Shown here in pieces: positions 1 to 19,208 of a stretch of DNA of 64,000 nucleotides (its first letter is position 1; every line of letters starts with the position of its first letter). This DNA is from Apostichopus japonicus (Eukaryota; Echinodermata; Holothuroidea; Aspidochirotida; Stichopodidae). Made by a program: the position numbers and the translations under genes. The stretch covers positions 10,155,499 to 10,219,498 of the forward strand of contig NC_092565.1 in the NCBI RefSeq assembly GCF_037975245.1. Direction: 5' to 3'. The notes beneath the pieces are model-generated. The model was not told the origin of the DNA, ran no database searches, and worked only from the letters and a program-made list of their open reading frames with translations.

Positions 1-3000
1 TTAGTTGGTAAATAGGCCATGAAAGTGCCCTTGTGCGATGCTAGTCCATTAGCTAAAATAAGGTGGGTAGAACATGTCACGTGACAACTTGTATACCATA
101 TGCTGTAGCAAAAGTGACGAATTGATTGTGTAACTCAATGGTGTTATTAATGTTGGTATGACCCCTTACTTGTGTTAAACCGTCTGCTCAAAATTCTACT
201 TATTTTCTTTCATTTTTTGCGCGCCTTTACTGTTTGATAGACTGGTTTAGTCTCATGTGTCATACTTGGATATCCAGTCAATGCATCGGACATTCATTTA
301 TACATGCACGCTGAATTTTAAAATGAAATAGGCATGAAGGTAAAAAACAACGATTATTATGATTAAGTAGTCGTTTCCACGGTAACGGTTGCTATTGAGA
401 GGGCTCCGAGAAGCTCCGAATCCATTGGGGATGTTACTGCATCTTTTAACACCATTTGAAATGGAGCAAGCGATCTCTGCCGACACTCGAACAGGATTTT
501 AATGTCTTTTTGACATTAAAGAATAATTTTAACGGATTTTTTTGGTGTTGTTGCCATGACTACTGATGCATAGACATTTTGAAGAGTATACCTAAAACGT
601 GAGAATCTTGTCAAAAGAAACTTTGACGTTTAATGTTTGACCTGTTTGATGAGCTTTTGAAAGAACTTTTTTCAATGGTTTGGCACATATATTGTAGCTT
701 GGTTTGCGTATAATGGAATACGTGCATGGTTAAAATGTCTCTTATCAATTATCTTGACTAAAGTCATTTCTTGCTGAAAAGACCAGTAAAAATCTCGTGT
801 TTCTTTGGGCTTGGTTAAAGTAGGTTTTAGTTAACGATGTTTCGGGACAATAATATACTCCTCTTTTTTTTAATCTCAATATCATTATTTTGTTTCTATG
901 TAAGCATCATTTACGTCAGATTTGAAAAGAATCATCAAAATACCAAATTTATGTTTTGAATTGCAGCAGTTTGCTTCGCGTCAGATTAACGGGGAATTTC
1001 TTTTCAAATCAAAACGTAGATAGTCTCCAAGCAACATATTTGTTTGTTGTAAGTTTATGTGGCATTCCGCGGTTTCATTCGTCTGGTATATTTCTTGTGG
1101 ATTTTAGCTAAAAGAAAAAAAACAAAGGTAATACTTTCTGCAAATCCTTTCCTCTAAATCCTAGAATTTGACATCGACCCCCCCCCCCCCATTGTACGTC
1201 AGGAAATTATTGCAAACCATTGCTTCTTTTACCTTCAAATTTGTTTTATGGTTCTGATACCTCATTAAAAGGATCATATCAACTAAAAATAACATTCGGA
1301 GCTATAACAATCAGGCGATGCCCACCCCCTCCCCGCGCCCGTCCCCTCCCGCTTTACCGACCTTCAGTTAGCAATACAACACGTCATATACACGGGGAAC
1401 ACAAGACATTGCCCCTGTAACTATAGTGTGAAATGGCATATCGGTAATGAAACGCCACAAGTAGATATGCCACCGAGTCCAGAGAGAGAGAGAGGGTGGG
1501 TAGTGGCCAACGCGCTCCCTCCTCACCAATACATCGGGTTTGCTCAAAACAAGGTACATAGTGTAAACAAAACAGCACGCCTCGCACTCGGGCATTTCTT
1601 ACTTTCCACCGATTTTTCTAACATGCACCGCTCTGTCGGGGATCTAGTAATGCTTGCATCTCAGGTTCCTTCTTCCGAGAAATCATGGATCCACTATTTA
1701 TAAGTTAAAGTTCTGGCTCGGATGAACACATAATATGGACCTCACAGTAACACCATATAATTTCTTTGTAATTAAAAAAAAAGGTTTTGATCTTGAAAAT
1801 CAAAGATAATCATTCCATTCCAAGGAGTAGAAGAAGCACAAAAACAAAAACAAAAAACAAATAAAAACAACAACACAACAAATGAATTAATTAAAGGTAA
1901 CGTACCAACCTATCTTCACAAAATTGTCTTCCTCTGTACCAAAAATAAAGTAACCTTTTATCTTTTGAATAATATAATATATAAAATAAAATAAATTAAA
2001 TATACAGGTAAGATCACCGTAAAAGACTATCATGCGTTACCATACGCTGCCTTATAACAAGTTCACCGAAGTTCGAAGCAGAAGTTGCCTTTCTGGAAGA
2101 ATAGAAAAGAAAATATTCTTGTCCTCATTTTCTTTTGCTTGTTAGATTTCAAAGTTTTGCTCTAGTTTGTAACAAATGTATCTATTACAAATTCCTGCAA
2201 TATACATATATATTTCAGCACGTACGAGATTTGTTAGTCAATTAGACCGTGATATGCCTAAATGATCCATGGCGCAGTTTTCTTCTTTAAAAAACAGTAA
2301 CGTGTCTCCCAAATGACTTCAACAAAAAGGAAACGAAAGAAATTAGAAACTGATCTAATTACAAAATCATTACAACATTCTCAAACCTATTAAATAATTC
2401 TTTCATATTTTAATAATCACCAAAGAAGAGAACAAATATAAGTTGAGAAATTGTAAATTCATGGCAAATCTACACCCAGTAGGGTAGTGTAAGTGTTTTA
2501 TTTTGCTTGGAGGACTTTCACCCGAATCATGACCTAGATAAAAAAGGCAAAAAAAAAAACCTTGATAATGTATGTACAAACCTTGGGCAATGCTGTACCA
2601 TTGTTTTCCTCCATAATATTGCAGGCCTGACCATCTATATTCCATACAATAAAAATGAAAACAACAATTTCTAATATATTTTGTAATTGTAGTCGTGATT
2701 TTTGTAGTGATGTATGATATTGACCCTTACGGGGCAATTCATGATCCTTCCAAAAGTAATAATCGCCCGAGAAAAATCGATTTCATATACGAAGCGCCCG
2801 AGAGGTAAATCTATAATTATATATGATGAGGGGGGGGGGGGGGTCGTTGTACCGAATACAGGTAAGGGTTGACATCGGAAAGAAAATTGACGTTTAAAAC
2901 TTTGAGATAAATATAGGACAAGGCTAGAGAGAATGAAGGTGGGAGAGATTAACGATTTAAGTTCTTAAATGTTAGCTATGAAACGCAGTCGTGAGAATAG

Positions 3001-3343
3001 TTAACACTGCAAGATTGTGTCTGTTTTTAAATAGAATTTCGTGGTTAAAGGATAACGTAAAATTGAGGTAATGTGAATAATAATTATAATAATGGAGGCC
3101 TTACTCACGAGGCAAATATAGGTCTTAAAGGCCTCACTCTTAAAACATAAAAACAAAATCGTTGGGGAAATAGTTGACCCAGCACTGGGTATGTATGAAT
3201 CCAACCAACTTAGGATACAATTTTGCTCCCCCCCCCCCAAAAAAAATAGAGATATAATGTAGACAATTTGGACAAATGTATGACTTTATGGCTATTAAAT
3301 TGGTAGACCTGCCTTAGATTTCTTTAGATTGCAGATATATCAT
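1..3343. other. gene-less AT-rich flank
   Basis: No coding region is recognisable here. Open frames are short, stop-rich in all frames, and resemble no family I know. Visible sequence features are a poly(C) run near 1179-1190, a pyrimidine-rich stretch at 1320-1360, a short GA repeat at 1479-1493, a poly(G) run at 2829-2843 and a poly(C) run near 3229-3238. A 9-base word CGCCCGAGA occurs twice between 2760 and 2805. I see no exon with convincing splice sites. Confidence 0.6.
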
Positions 3344-3610
3344 GGAATTCAAGGGCGGATCAGGATTTTTTTTTAAAAACAAGAGGGATGTGGCCCTTTT
3401 GTTTTTGAAACCGACTCTCCATGGTGTGGACATGTAAGGGTCCTCTCGACAGGAAACAATGTCAAGTCAATTTGTTAACGTCCATTGTGCCTTCAGAGGC
3501 ATATGCAGGCTATAAAGTAGGTCTATAATTAGATTTACATGGACGGTTGTGCTCATTACAATATGTCTTTATAGGCAGAGTTGATTGTCTAAGAGTGCGG
3601 AATTCAAGGG
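3344..3610. repeat. 243-bp segment between 12-bp direct repeats
   Basis: The 12-mer GGAATTCAAGGG occurs at 3344-3355 and again at 3599-3610. It brackets a 243-bp segment that begins CGGATCAGG followed by a T-run. Such a direct repeat could be a long target-site duplication around an insertion, or coincidence. The bracketed segment has no obvious terminal inverted repeats and no recognisable coding content. Confidence 0.3.
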
Positions 3611-6600
3611 ATTTTGAGATTACAAGTTGAATTTTCAATGTCCCATCTGCAGGGGCTATCGCGTGTTAAGTTCTTATCCCGCAGATCCCCGATCTCAATA
3701 ATGATGATACCATGCAGCTCCTTCATGTTAGCCTTCCTATCAGTCTTCTACAGGGACCTAAAGGACCTCTTTGATATTTTACTTGTGGTCATGTAAGACC
3801 AAAACACTTTTAGAAAGGGAGTCTCGGACCACAGCTCCACCCCTCCTCCCCGCGGATTACCCTCCCTGGATCCGGCGTTGCTTCGTCGTTTTACTTCTCC
3901 ATTTTTCATATAATGAGACATTTGTCATTTCTTTCAGAAGATTGTGCATGGTCAACTTGATTCTGTTCTTATTTCCGACAAAAACATGCTTCCCCATGTA
4001 CTATTACCCCCAACGCTTCTGAACAAACCAAACACTATCATCATTAATATTCTTGTCGATAACTTATTTAATATTAGGCAATTTATTATCAAAGTTCGCA
4101 ACACTTTTCTTCTGTTTTCAGTCTTAATTCGATAAAAAAATATACCCATCTGCATTTGATGTCGGAAAAAAATGTCTCGAAGCTGACGACATTTCGTCAA
4201 ACTATTAATTTGCGGTGATTTCTGCAATAACATTCATCATTCTTCAACAATTTGAGGAACAGCTTTGGATAATTATTTCTCTTTTTAGACGTTTGTTAAC
4301 GAGAAGAAGTGTCTTCATCTGCCAGCCGGCGTCTAATAAAGTTATGACGTAAGTGGTAGTAGGCCACGAAAGGTACAGAGATGTGCAGTAATCGTTATGA
4401 AGACGTTAAAGTTGAACAAAGTTGAACAATATTGATATTATTTATGCTCACTTTTTCAATTGCAAACGCCATTGTCACAGTTCAATAGGTTTCTGTTTAT
4501 TGTAAAGTTTTGGATTGGAGATATCAAAGATGATATCTTTCATATATATATTTAGGTATTTGGTATTTTTTTTTTATAAAGAAACAGCATTCTGAGAAGT
4601 TATGGCACTAAGTGTCCACTGTTTGAATTATATTTCTTATCTTTACGATCATCTGTGTCCATTTGATGTTGATGGTATTCTGACAGGCTTACACATTTTA
4701 TTATCAGTTAGTATTCAATCCAAGAGTGACTTAGAAAACAACTACATCTTACAATTTCCTATCTTTTTCACCATCTTAAACGGAAGACTGTATAACTGTG
4801 TTCGGGTTGTTTGTATGATCACGTTGGAGGTATGATGCAATCAGGGACTCAACCACCATTGTTATACTGAGCGGGGGGGGGGGGGGGCTAAGATCTTATG
4901 CTATCCAGGGCAGGGGTCTCCTACCCTTTGGGAATTGGTGTTAGAAGTAAAGGTGCTTACATGCAAAATGATATAAAAGTGTCCATTGTTTATGTTGTAC
5001 GGCACATACATGTTACATATTTATGTATTTTAGGTCTTTTGTAACATTCTTTCTGTTGGTGGGGGTTGATTTTATTCTGGGGGACCCTTATGCTATTAAT
5101 TGTGAAATGCATTTTTTGCCACAGGAATTTAAAGTTTAGTCAGAGGAAAATCTGCTATAGAATAATTCTATTCAGAGAACTTGTAGAATTCGCAGAACCA
5201 GGCAACCCCCCCCCCCCCTCCACTATCAAACAAGACAAAAACACAACAACAAAAGAAAATAAATAATTCACTGTACAATGTCATAATTACTTTTTGACCA
5301 TTGTTATCCATCGAGTATATAAACTGTTGAATATTAATGAGCGTGAGTAATATACAGTTTTCCTCTGGTGAACGACCTCTCTTGAAGCATCGCTTGCTTG
5401 TAGCTCAACTTGAAGAGAACTTCCCATAGCCGTGAAATATTTGTCTGCTCTCTAGCTATTCTCAGGTAATCGCTTTACAGTTTGACACAGGGATTACTTC
5501 ACTAATACAATTTAGAAAAATCTTGACGAATAGAGTGCTCTAGGGTAAATTTCAAGTCGGTCATGTGAGCTATTTAGATAGCAAATATCATTATGGGCCG
5601 AGCTAATCCTTATTTTCAGGCAATTTATTTTGCAATTCTACGTCAGTGCAAGATAAAAACTGAAGGTAAAATGAAATAAACTTAGGCCTTTTTTAAAACT
5701 GCTCTGAGACCGACTTATCCTGACAAATGGACTCATAGTGACATATTTGTTTCTTCCTTTCAGTAATTGCCATATACTATTTAATGCATGAATCGCTTTA
5801 GCTATAATAAATGCAATGATTTACATTCAAACAATACCATTTCGCATATGAAGACAACGAAGACAATACAGTAGATCTTTCATTGCCTATTACGCTAAAT
5901 CATGATTGCTTAGGAAGCCTAGCTTTTACTTAAACATATTGAGAGAATATCAAATTCTGTTGTGTCTATAGTTGAAAACATATGGATGGTTGCAATGCGG
6001 TAACCATGATATTATTAAAACATAGTGAATTATTCATTGAATACGACGAGATTTTGAATTGTAAAACTCTGGAATTCGATCTTAATAATTCATTAATAGC
6101 CTTTTTTTATTATTTGTTTCGAAGAAATAAATTGAACTAGGCCTACGATTTCAATATATAATTTTCAGTGTTGTCTAGAGGTACCTTCAACCACTCAAGC
6201 TTGTGCTGTCAATAAAAAGTTCAATTAATGATAAAATAAAAAACAAATTTAAAACATAAAATGAATGTATTGTGGATTTAACATATTGCACTCGTCTTCT
6301 TCATTCCAAAAATTGAAAATGTCACAACGGTATACACACCCTGCAATTCTAATAAAGGTGCAGTTGTGTTTGCTTTTATGTTTCTATAGTCAAACAAACT
6401 GTGACTAGTTGTTTGAACAGCGAAACCGTCAATTAAATGTCATTTTTGTCCACGACGATTATGTAATATGATGTAACGGTCTCATAACAGTGTTTGTCAT
6501 ATATATATAGATATACATATATATTGTTTATATTGAAATTGAAGAAATTGTACACACGTATGAATTTGCTAAGCGAGTTAATAACAGAAGGACTTTATAT

Positions 6601-6956
6601 TAAATAATTACTTTCGGCAGAAATTTAGTCTTGATATGTTATAGTTCAAAAGAGAACACCAGTAATATTTTTACAGGTAGGCCAATAGCGGTTTTCAAGA
6701 TATTTTAATTTGTAATATTTAACAGCTATGGAATGCTCCTTTAAGGTTAAAGTGATAATGACGTCGGCTTCTCAGTGCATGTCTTAACGTTACTGTTAAT
6801 ACAACGTTATATAATTTTTCATACCTCAAGCAGAATATGGTCCTTAAACTTCTTTTAAACGACACAACATCATTGTATGACATTAAATATTATTTGTTCT
6901 TTACAATTTGTATAATGTAAACCTGTCCTTCCAAAACCATAAATTTATTTCGTTTT
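3611..6956. other. gene-less AT-rich stretch
   Basis: No supported gene. The stretch contains a poly(G) run near 4862-4877, a poly(C) run near 5205-5218 and scattered short TA tracts (about 6500-6525). Short open frames are present but show no family signature or usable splice structure. Confidence 0.55.
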
Positions 6957-7120
6957 CTATTGACGTTTGTGTTGCATCTGAGGAACTGAACTAATGGTCT
7001 GTATATTAGACTACATAGTCCAGTCACTTTAGTCGATGAATCTCAACTGGTTAAATGGGTCATTTCTCGAAACTTAAAAGGGCTATAGAAATACAACCCG
7101 GATTGCAGTATTGTTTCTTA
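6957..7120 (+). repeat. diverged dispersed repeat, copy A
   Basis: This segment shares a collinear series of words with 13612-13790. The series includes GTTGCATCTGAG, the AACTG...CTAATG.TCTGT block, TAGACTA, the GTCCAGTC block, ATGAA.CTCAA and GCTATA.A.A. By eye the copies are roughly 70% identical with small indels. Both lie in the same orientation. No coding potential or terminal structure is visible, so the family cannot be classified from these two copies. Confidence 0.55.
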
Positions 7121-8295
7121 ACGATTTTTTAACATGTCAGCCTTCAGTTTGTGCCTAGAGTCTTTCTTTAAAGTGGACGAAATGAACATATAGTAGACTT
7201 TAGTCCAATAGCCAAAACTATAAAAAATGTAGTAGAGTATGTGCTTGCCGCTTACGTCATACAAAAACATAAACTCAAGTAAGCATCTTTTCTGCGTAAG
7301 ACATGTAGTTGCTCCAGTCGAACTAGAATATATTTCTTTGCATATTCAATACTAAAATGCCGTTGTATGTCATTACACTTGACTCGTTCTTTTTTTCTTC
7401 ACATTTCATATTATCTAGCGAAAGTACGACACACTCTATATGTTCTTTTTATCTGTTTGATTGACACAATATGAAGCTGCCTTGCATGCACGTTAATACT
7501 AACATGACAAGTATCTGAGCGAAAATATACGCTGAGGATGGAATCGAATTCATTACATGATATTAATTTGTTCGATCAATAAAAATCTGATTTTATTTTC
7601 TTTAATACCGGGATGGGTATGGTAATACATACTCAGAATTGCATTACATTACATTAATTTGTTAAAATGAATGACGTCACAGATATTTACTTACTAGAAG
7701 GTAGTCTATACTTTAGCAACCGAAACTTAATCACTAACTGTTGGCAAACCATAATTGCAAGCACCCGATGCACGTCTAGACCTATAGCCATGCTTGTCTA
7801 GTAGAATGTGGAAGGTGAAAGGTTGTTATCGCTATCAGGTCATGACGTAATTCTTAAAAGTAGTTTTGGTGACGTTAACAACATTTATAACTAACAAGAC
7901 AGGTCAGGTTACATTTCTGTAACGCTTGTAAGTCCTTAGTGACCGATAAAGCACAACTAATGTATTGTGGTATGCGGTAACTTCTTTTGTTCCCTTAAAT
8001 TCGCGTACTGTGCTATACATAAGTATTTAGTTGTACTGATAGACACTGTAGCTGCCGTGTTTGTGTGTCAAATTGTAAGTACTTTTTCAATCGCAATTTT
8101 AATCTGCAAAGCCGAAACCGTAACCACCAAAATTGCCACAGTAAAACAAATTTGTATTTTGAGACACATAACAAATATGCCTTTACCGTACTATGGACAT
8201 GCAACACAAAATGAAAGAATATTATTTTGGATTTTGAGTAACAATAGCAAAGGGGAACCAATATAACGCTTTATAGGTGCTTACGAGCATGAGGG
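7121..8295. other. no recognisable gene
   Basis: The longest frame here (7967-8266, + strand, 99 codons) is hydrophobic in parts but resembles no known family and has no convincing splice or start context. I treat it as a chance ORF. Confidence 0.5.
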
Positions 8296-8461
8296 GCGAG
8301 GGTGTGGCCTGGGATTTCTTACATTTAATCAGGGTAGAATATATGACAACTCCTTGGGGCCAAGGACGTCCTTCCGAAAGTTTCTTGCTCCTACCTAGAT
8401 CAGTCGCGGGAATTTTGAATTTGTCCCACCGCTCACCTTTGAAATCCTGAGCACGTCACTG
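8296..8461. mobile_element. possible degraded hAT-type MITE
   Basis: The right end reads, on the minus strand, CAGTGACGTGCTCAGGATTT, a terminus style common in hAT MITEs. The left end (GGTGTGGCCTGGGATTTC near 8301-8318) is an imperfect inverted match. The flanks CATGAGGG (8288-8295) and CATGATAG (8462-8469) agree at 6 of 8 positions, as expected for an aged 8-bp duplication. No transposase is present. The match is imperfect, so the call is tentative. Confidence 0.3.
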
Positions 8462-8486
8462 CATGATAGTCGATTTCTCGAAACAG

Positions 8487-8513
8487 ATATATTTATATAT
8501 ATATATATATATT
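8487..8513. repeat. (TA)n microsatellite
   Basis: An interrupted TA dinucleotide tract is visible directly in the sequence. Confidence 0.9.
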
Positions 8514-8756
8514 GAAATCCCATGTACAAGGCTTATCAATAATCGTTCTAACATACATTATCATTGTCAGCTTATCAGTGAGATGAATCATATCATGGAA
8601 TTGTAATTACCTGATGACGATATTTAACTTTCCTTTAGCGATGGACGAGAGATTTCCGTATTAGTATCTCGCTGTTATTAAACACCGTCTTGTAATCTAA
8701 GCCTGATCTCCAAGGCTTAGAAATTGGGACCGTGTACGTATGTCGACAAAAAGTCT

Positions 8757-8762
8757 GCATGC

Positions 8763-8791
<29 letters not shown>
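8757..8791. repeat. (ATGT)n microsatellite
   Basis: A near-perfect tetranucleotide tract follows a GCATGCATG start. Confidence 0.9.
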
Positions 8792-8793
<2 letters not shown>

Positions 8794-9137
8794 CTACGTC
8801 TTGAGATTGGTGTCATGGATTTAGGATGAGGTTCCTGGGATATGTGTTAGCAAAAACACGAGGTAAATTAAGTACAAGACGAGTGCAGTAGACAAATCTA
8901 CATACCATCAAGGAAATAGGGCAAATGAGCAGAGCTTGATGCATTTGATTAGACCCCAACTGTATCGTGCAAAGCCTGTCGTCTGGTGAACCAACCTACT
9001 TATCAGACGGTAGTTGTTAAAGTAGCTTATTGTTCTTCAACTAGGAGATTACAGAGTTACCGACAAGGAGGTGACATAAACTAAAATAAAACAACACCGA
9101 ATTGAACTTCTAATTATAACACCGTCTTATCCCTAAA

Positions 9138-9141
<4 letters not shown>

Positions 9142-9178
<37 letters not shown>
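9142..9178. repeat. (TA)n microsatellite
   Basis: A perfect TA dinucleotide tract of about 18 units. Confidence 0.95.
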
Positions 9179-9180
<2 letters not shown>

Positions 9181-12100
9181 AACATATTTCCATATGTTAG
9201 CAATCGGATATAAAACAAACAAACAAAAAAGCACTTCCATTTTTTTCGCATCTGTCTTCATTATTTCAAATTACTCTTAATAGCTAAAACAAAAAGCTTA
9301 TGAAATGCGTCACGATCTTACTTTTTACTCCTTGCAGAATAATATAAAAAGTTAAGCAACGACTAAGCAGTTAATTCTAAAGATATAATTTGAACCACTC
9401 ATCACTTAAACCTGCATGATGTGTGTGTTTTGTTTGTGTTTTTTAGTAACACGTGTTAATAGGTACCGTCTGGTCATTTCTGTTGACCATGTGTAGGTGG
9501 CATGACGTGTCTTACGTCCAGTACTTACGGTTGGTGGGGAAGGGGTAAGGAAAGGAGCGAGGTCAACTTTGGTTCATCCAGATTTGCACAACAATCTGAT
9601 ATTTCTAACAGGTAATAATTACCATGCGTTACCAGTTTTGCTATTCAAATACAAGAAGTGATAAATGTTTACTTCAGTATTGACTATTCACGCTATCTAG
9701 TGAATCGGATGAGAACACTGCTTTAAATGACTAAGCTTCAATTTGAGCGGTGATCTAAGTAAAGTATCTAGGTCTTAATCAATTTGATATACAGGGCTAC
9801 CCAAAGCTTCGAAGAGGTACTTACTTTGAAGAGGTTTTTTTTTCTGTCAAAGCTTCCTCTTCGCCCGGCTGCCTATTTGGGTTTTGTTTTTCTGACCAAA
9901 TCATGCAATATCCACTTATAATTGGATGTCCTCTCAATCTAACTAAAGGATTTTCTTTGGCTGCAGCCTTTCAACTACTCCTTATTGGAACTGCTTAATT
10001 CAATCCAGAACTGTTTTTTGTGCCGCACAAATCTAATATAATTTAGAATTGTTGCATTTCATTCCTTCTTCTATAACAGTGCAACGTTTTACCTGATATG
10101 GGCGGAATTTTAGTGGGTAAAAGAGACAGAATTTGTTTTCCAGGTCTACGGTTGGAAAAGCTTTCACTTGAAGAATACCAACAGATAAATGACAGATTAG
10201 TGGAATACAACTTTATCTTTCAGGTCGCAAGGAAATAAAAAATATCACTGAATTTGACGAAGTTCCGAAGACTAATGTAGCCTACATGTTCCTGAGAATT
10301 GTAAAGAAACTAAAGAACTTTATAAATCATACTAATAAAATTGAATTTTGTGTTGGTTAAAATGAAGAATAAACTAAACATTTCAATGTTTTCGAAAACC
10401 ATTTTTCATTTGAACATAACTAAACAGAAAGTGATAACGAACATAAAGATTACTTTCCTTAGAAACTGTCATCTAAATGAAGAATTCTGATGGGAAAGGA
10501 TTGGCGTGGGTGACGGTTACTGCTTTACTCTTTGCCCTTATTTATCTCAATACTTTCTGCACACTAAGAGAAGTAATTAACACCAGTCATAACCTGCACG
10601 CTAAATGTGTAATCCGTCACTAAACGTTCGTATTGGGTGCGCCATGAACAGCGTATAACATACGAGGGAGGGGATGGGGTGGGGAGTGGGAGGGGGTGAA
10701 CGCCTTAAGCCTTGCGTGGTGCGATTAGAATGATATCCCCCCCCCCTAAAAAAGTTGTCTGTAAGACCTATCACTCAATGCATCCTATTGTAACTACGCC
10801 AGAAAAAAAGGGATCGTTTAATCATCTTAACTCTTATCTGAATTTCCAATTTCTGCATGATATATACAGTCAATGAATTAATCTGCTTGCACCCACTCCC
10901 ATGAGTCTTAATACACACCTTCCTTTATTTTATTTTCATATGCACATTATGAGGCACCTCACACTCTGGTAATTTTAAATGTCACAATATTAGTTTTTGC
11001 TGCATCAGACCCAAGAGAATCACAGTTTTCCCTTTCCCTGTTCCCGTTGTTTCATTAAACAATGTTGTAGTAAAACAAATACAATGTTTGTCATGTTTTT
11101 ATTTTATTTAGTATTTAGTTTTATTAAGTAAAGTCATATTCCTCCCACCATTCATTTATATTACTCGCTTCATGGATTTTATTTTCAACATAATAAATCT
11201 TTTGTTAACCTATTTTTAGAAACGATGCAGGGGAAATGTTTTAATGTTGCAACAGCAACAACAACATAAAATCAAATAATTCTACAGCCTTTATGAATTC
11301 GCCGTAAACAAAGAAGCACTTAGATTTCCCCTTATAGTTAAGAAAATGTTATACGTGGTTGAATAGATCTCTCTATTCTGTTCTTAGGTGAAATCATATA
11401 AAAAGAAATGATATGTTACTCACATCTATATGGACTCACAAAAACAGATTTCGTATATATAAGCTGAGCTATCTGTTACATTCTCTTGAGATTTCATCTA
11501 AAAGCAAAAATTGATCTCATGGGAAAGGTTTGCAATAAGATCGGAAGATCTCCTGGGAATTGTTCCTTTAAATGATCAAGTGTTGTCCGTGTTCTACATA
11601 ACTGAGCCATCAGAATGTTCCTTCACGTATCTAACTGACCTATTAAAACTCACCGAAGACTTGGCTGCTAACTTTAGACTACTGTTACGTCTTTAGTCGA
11701 CAAAAATATGTGTCAAAATATAAGTCACACACTTGTTCGAATACGTTTACACATGAAGAAAGAAGAAAAAAAAACTCGATCCTATATTTACATTTCCTGT
11801 CTTTTATTCCTGTTCCCGCCAGAACTACAACGGACTTTACTTACGTAAAGGCCTATAGGCCTATATACTTTCATTTGCTGAAGATGGTGTCGTCTGCAGG
11901 GTTTCCATTCGCTTAGGCTATTTGCTATGTCTCCATTTCGACCATGACCTAGAATTCACATTTTTGTGTGCTTTGCATGGATCAAAGAATGAAGACAGAA
12001 AGAAAGAAATTGCGACAGAGAGAGATAAAGAGGATAAAAGACATGTGCTTTTCGTGATCGAAAGACTCTGAGACTATTGGAGTAGAAAACAGGGTTAATG

Positions 12101-13611
12101 AGGACGCCATGAGATAAACTACGCCTTTAACACTTTCAACTAATTTCCTCCTTTCCCATTGTTTTTCTTGAGCAGGTGTTGAAATACACCTCTGCTTCAA
12201 AACAATTTGTGACGTCACTTAAGTGTCAAGGGAGCTGTTTTGCCCAAATTAGAGATGTATTCTTATACTTTCGGCATACATATATACATACTGGGGAGAA
12301 TAGTACTTCATCATTACTCGCGGCTTTAAATCCATCGCTGCAGCGAGAGCCGAACGTGACTGCTGTTGGTCATAATTACACAGGTACATAGCTAACATCT
12401 TGTTCGCGTTAGTAAGATAATCCGTCAAACTCTGTCTCCTGTGTATACCAAATGATGTATCATGACGTCATAAGCGCTGCAGAATGCCGACGATGGAAAT
12501 GTTACTTTCAAGATTATCAGTATTGAACCCAAATATGCTAGGAAGTATAAGATAATGGTCACCCAATCTCAAATTTGAACAAGCATTTAATGCCAATTAT
12601 AAAAGTATAGCTTTCCACAATGGGACATATATTGTCTAGGCCTACTTTAAAAATAAAAATTATTCACAGCTTTCAAGAATGTACTTTTTGGAAATTTCTA
12701 GCAATGGGGCTAATTGTGATGACCTTTAAGTCTTTATGGTGATTTTGGTTCTTACATTACTGTATAGTTGCCATTATTCTGAAGAAAACGAGTTGAAGTC
12801 ATACTTATATGCAATTTATTCAACTTAACCTATATATATATATACATACTATATAGGAAATTTCCGTTGAGATAAATTTTTATATTCTCATTTTCTCAGT
12901 GAGCCATTAATAAGCCGAATAAAATAGTCCGAACGTATCATTATTTTCCGAAAACTAGTCAAAGTTTTATCGATTTGCTTGTACTTTTTTTGGAACGAAA
13001 AGGTATAATCCAAAGAGTAAAACATATATACGTATCACGCAAATACATTTAAATTTTAAGCACTACTCCATGCATACACTGCATGTCGAATTTAATTGCA
13101 TCATGGTAATAGCTTAAAAACGCTCAGAATCAGGGCGTGCACAAGCGGGAAGGGCGGGGGGGGGGGGTCGGGAATGGGAGAAATGGTTCAGTCGGGGGAT
13201 TTTTTAATTCAGCGGGGGGGGGGGGGTGGAACCCCTTCCATGATGGTGGGTTTCCCTCTTCCCTTCTTTGTAACCTCAAAAAGTATTTAAGGACAAAACC
13301 TTGCGTTTATGGTTACTTATATAGACATAGTTTGTAGTTTATATTTGTCGTATAATCCACCATTAAACATATCAGGACCCCCATATGCGCCTACACACGA
13401 GTCGGCTCGTATGACTCCAGTGAAGTCTCCCCCCCCCCACCCACTTAACTACCTTGTTTGCGTCTGGCACTTCCACGAAAGCTCAGCACTATAATTTAAT
13501 CAGTCGGGTGACATTGTTTGAATCACCCGCCCCCCCCCCGCCCCACATTTGACCTTATTTGACATATTGCAATGCTCTGTAAGCATGTAAATTGAGGTAA
13601 TGAAAGTCTCT
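9179..13611. other. gene-less AT-rich stretch
   Basis: No supported gene. Notable compositional features are a G-rich segment at 10663-10700, a poly(C) run near 10736-10746, poly(G) runs at 13147-13159 and 13214-13226, and poly(C) runs near 13430-13439 and 13530-13540. Short open frames at 11511-11916 and 12176-12391 lack any recognisable domain. Confidence 0.55.
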
Positions 13612-13790
13612 TGTTCCCATTTGAGTTTCTATGTTGCATCTGAGTAACTGGCCTAATGATCTGTGTTTTATAGACTAAATTGTCCAGTCGTTTTTAATTA
13701 ATGAACCTCAATGCTATAGTCAGCTTTTTCCCCCCTCAAAACTTTAAAGCGCTATAAATAGATAACCCGAACTGGTAATAGTGGCTTTTA
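13612..13790 (+). repeat. diverged dispersed repeat, copy B
   Basis: This is the second copy of the repeat at 6957-7120, collinear and in the same orientation. Relative to copy A it has a short insertion around the TTTTATAGACTAAAT segment and a C-run inside the block that in copy A reads as plain sequence. Confidence 0.55.

Positions 13791-19091
<5,301 letters not shown>

Positions 19092-19158
<67 letters not shown>
19092..19158. repeat. (TA)n microsatellite, left flank of palindrome
   Basis: A TA dinucleotide tract that continues in interrupted form to about 19178. It lies 50 bp to the left of the perfect inverted repeat at 19209-19411. Confidence 0.95.
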
Positions 19159-19162
<4 letters not shown>

Positions 19163-19208
19163 TATATATATAATATAACGAAAATCCACGTTTACTCCAA
19201 AAGAAAAT

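Noticed and set aside
13131-13500. CAGGGCGTGCACAAGCG followed by G-runs, resembling a hAT left end
   Set aside because: I could find neither a matching inverted right end nor an 8-bp target duplication, so I did not annotate an element.
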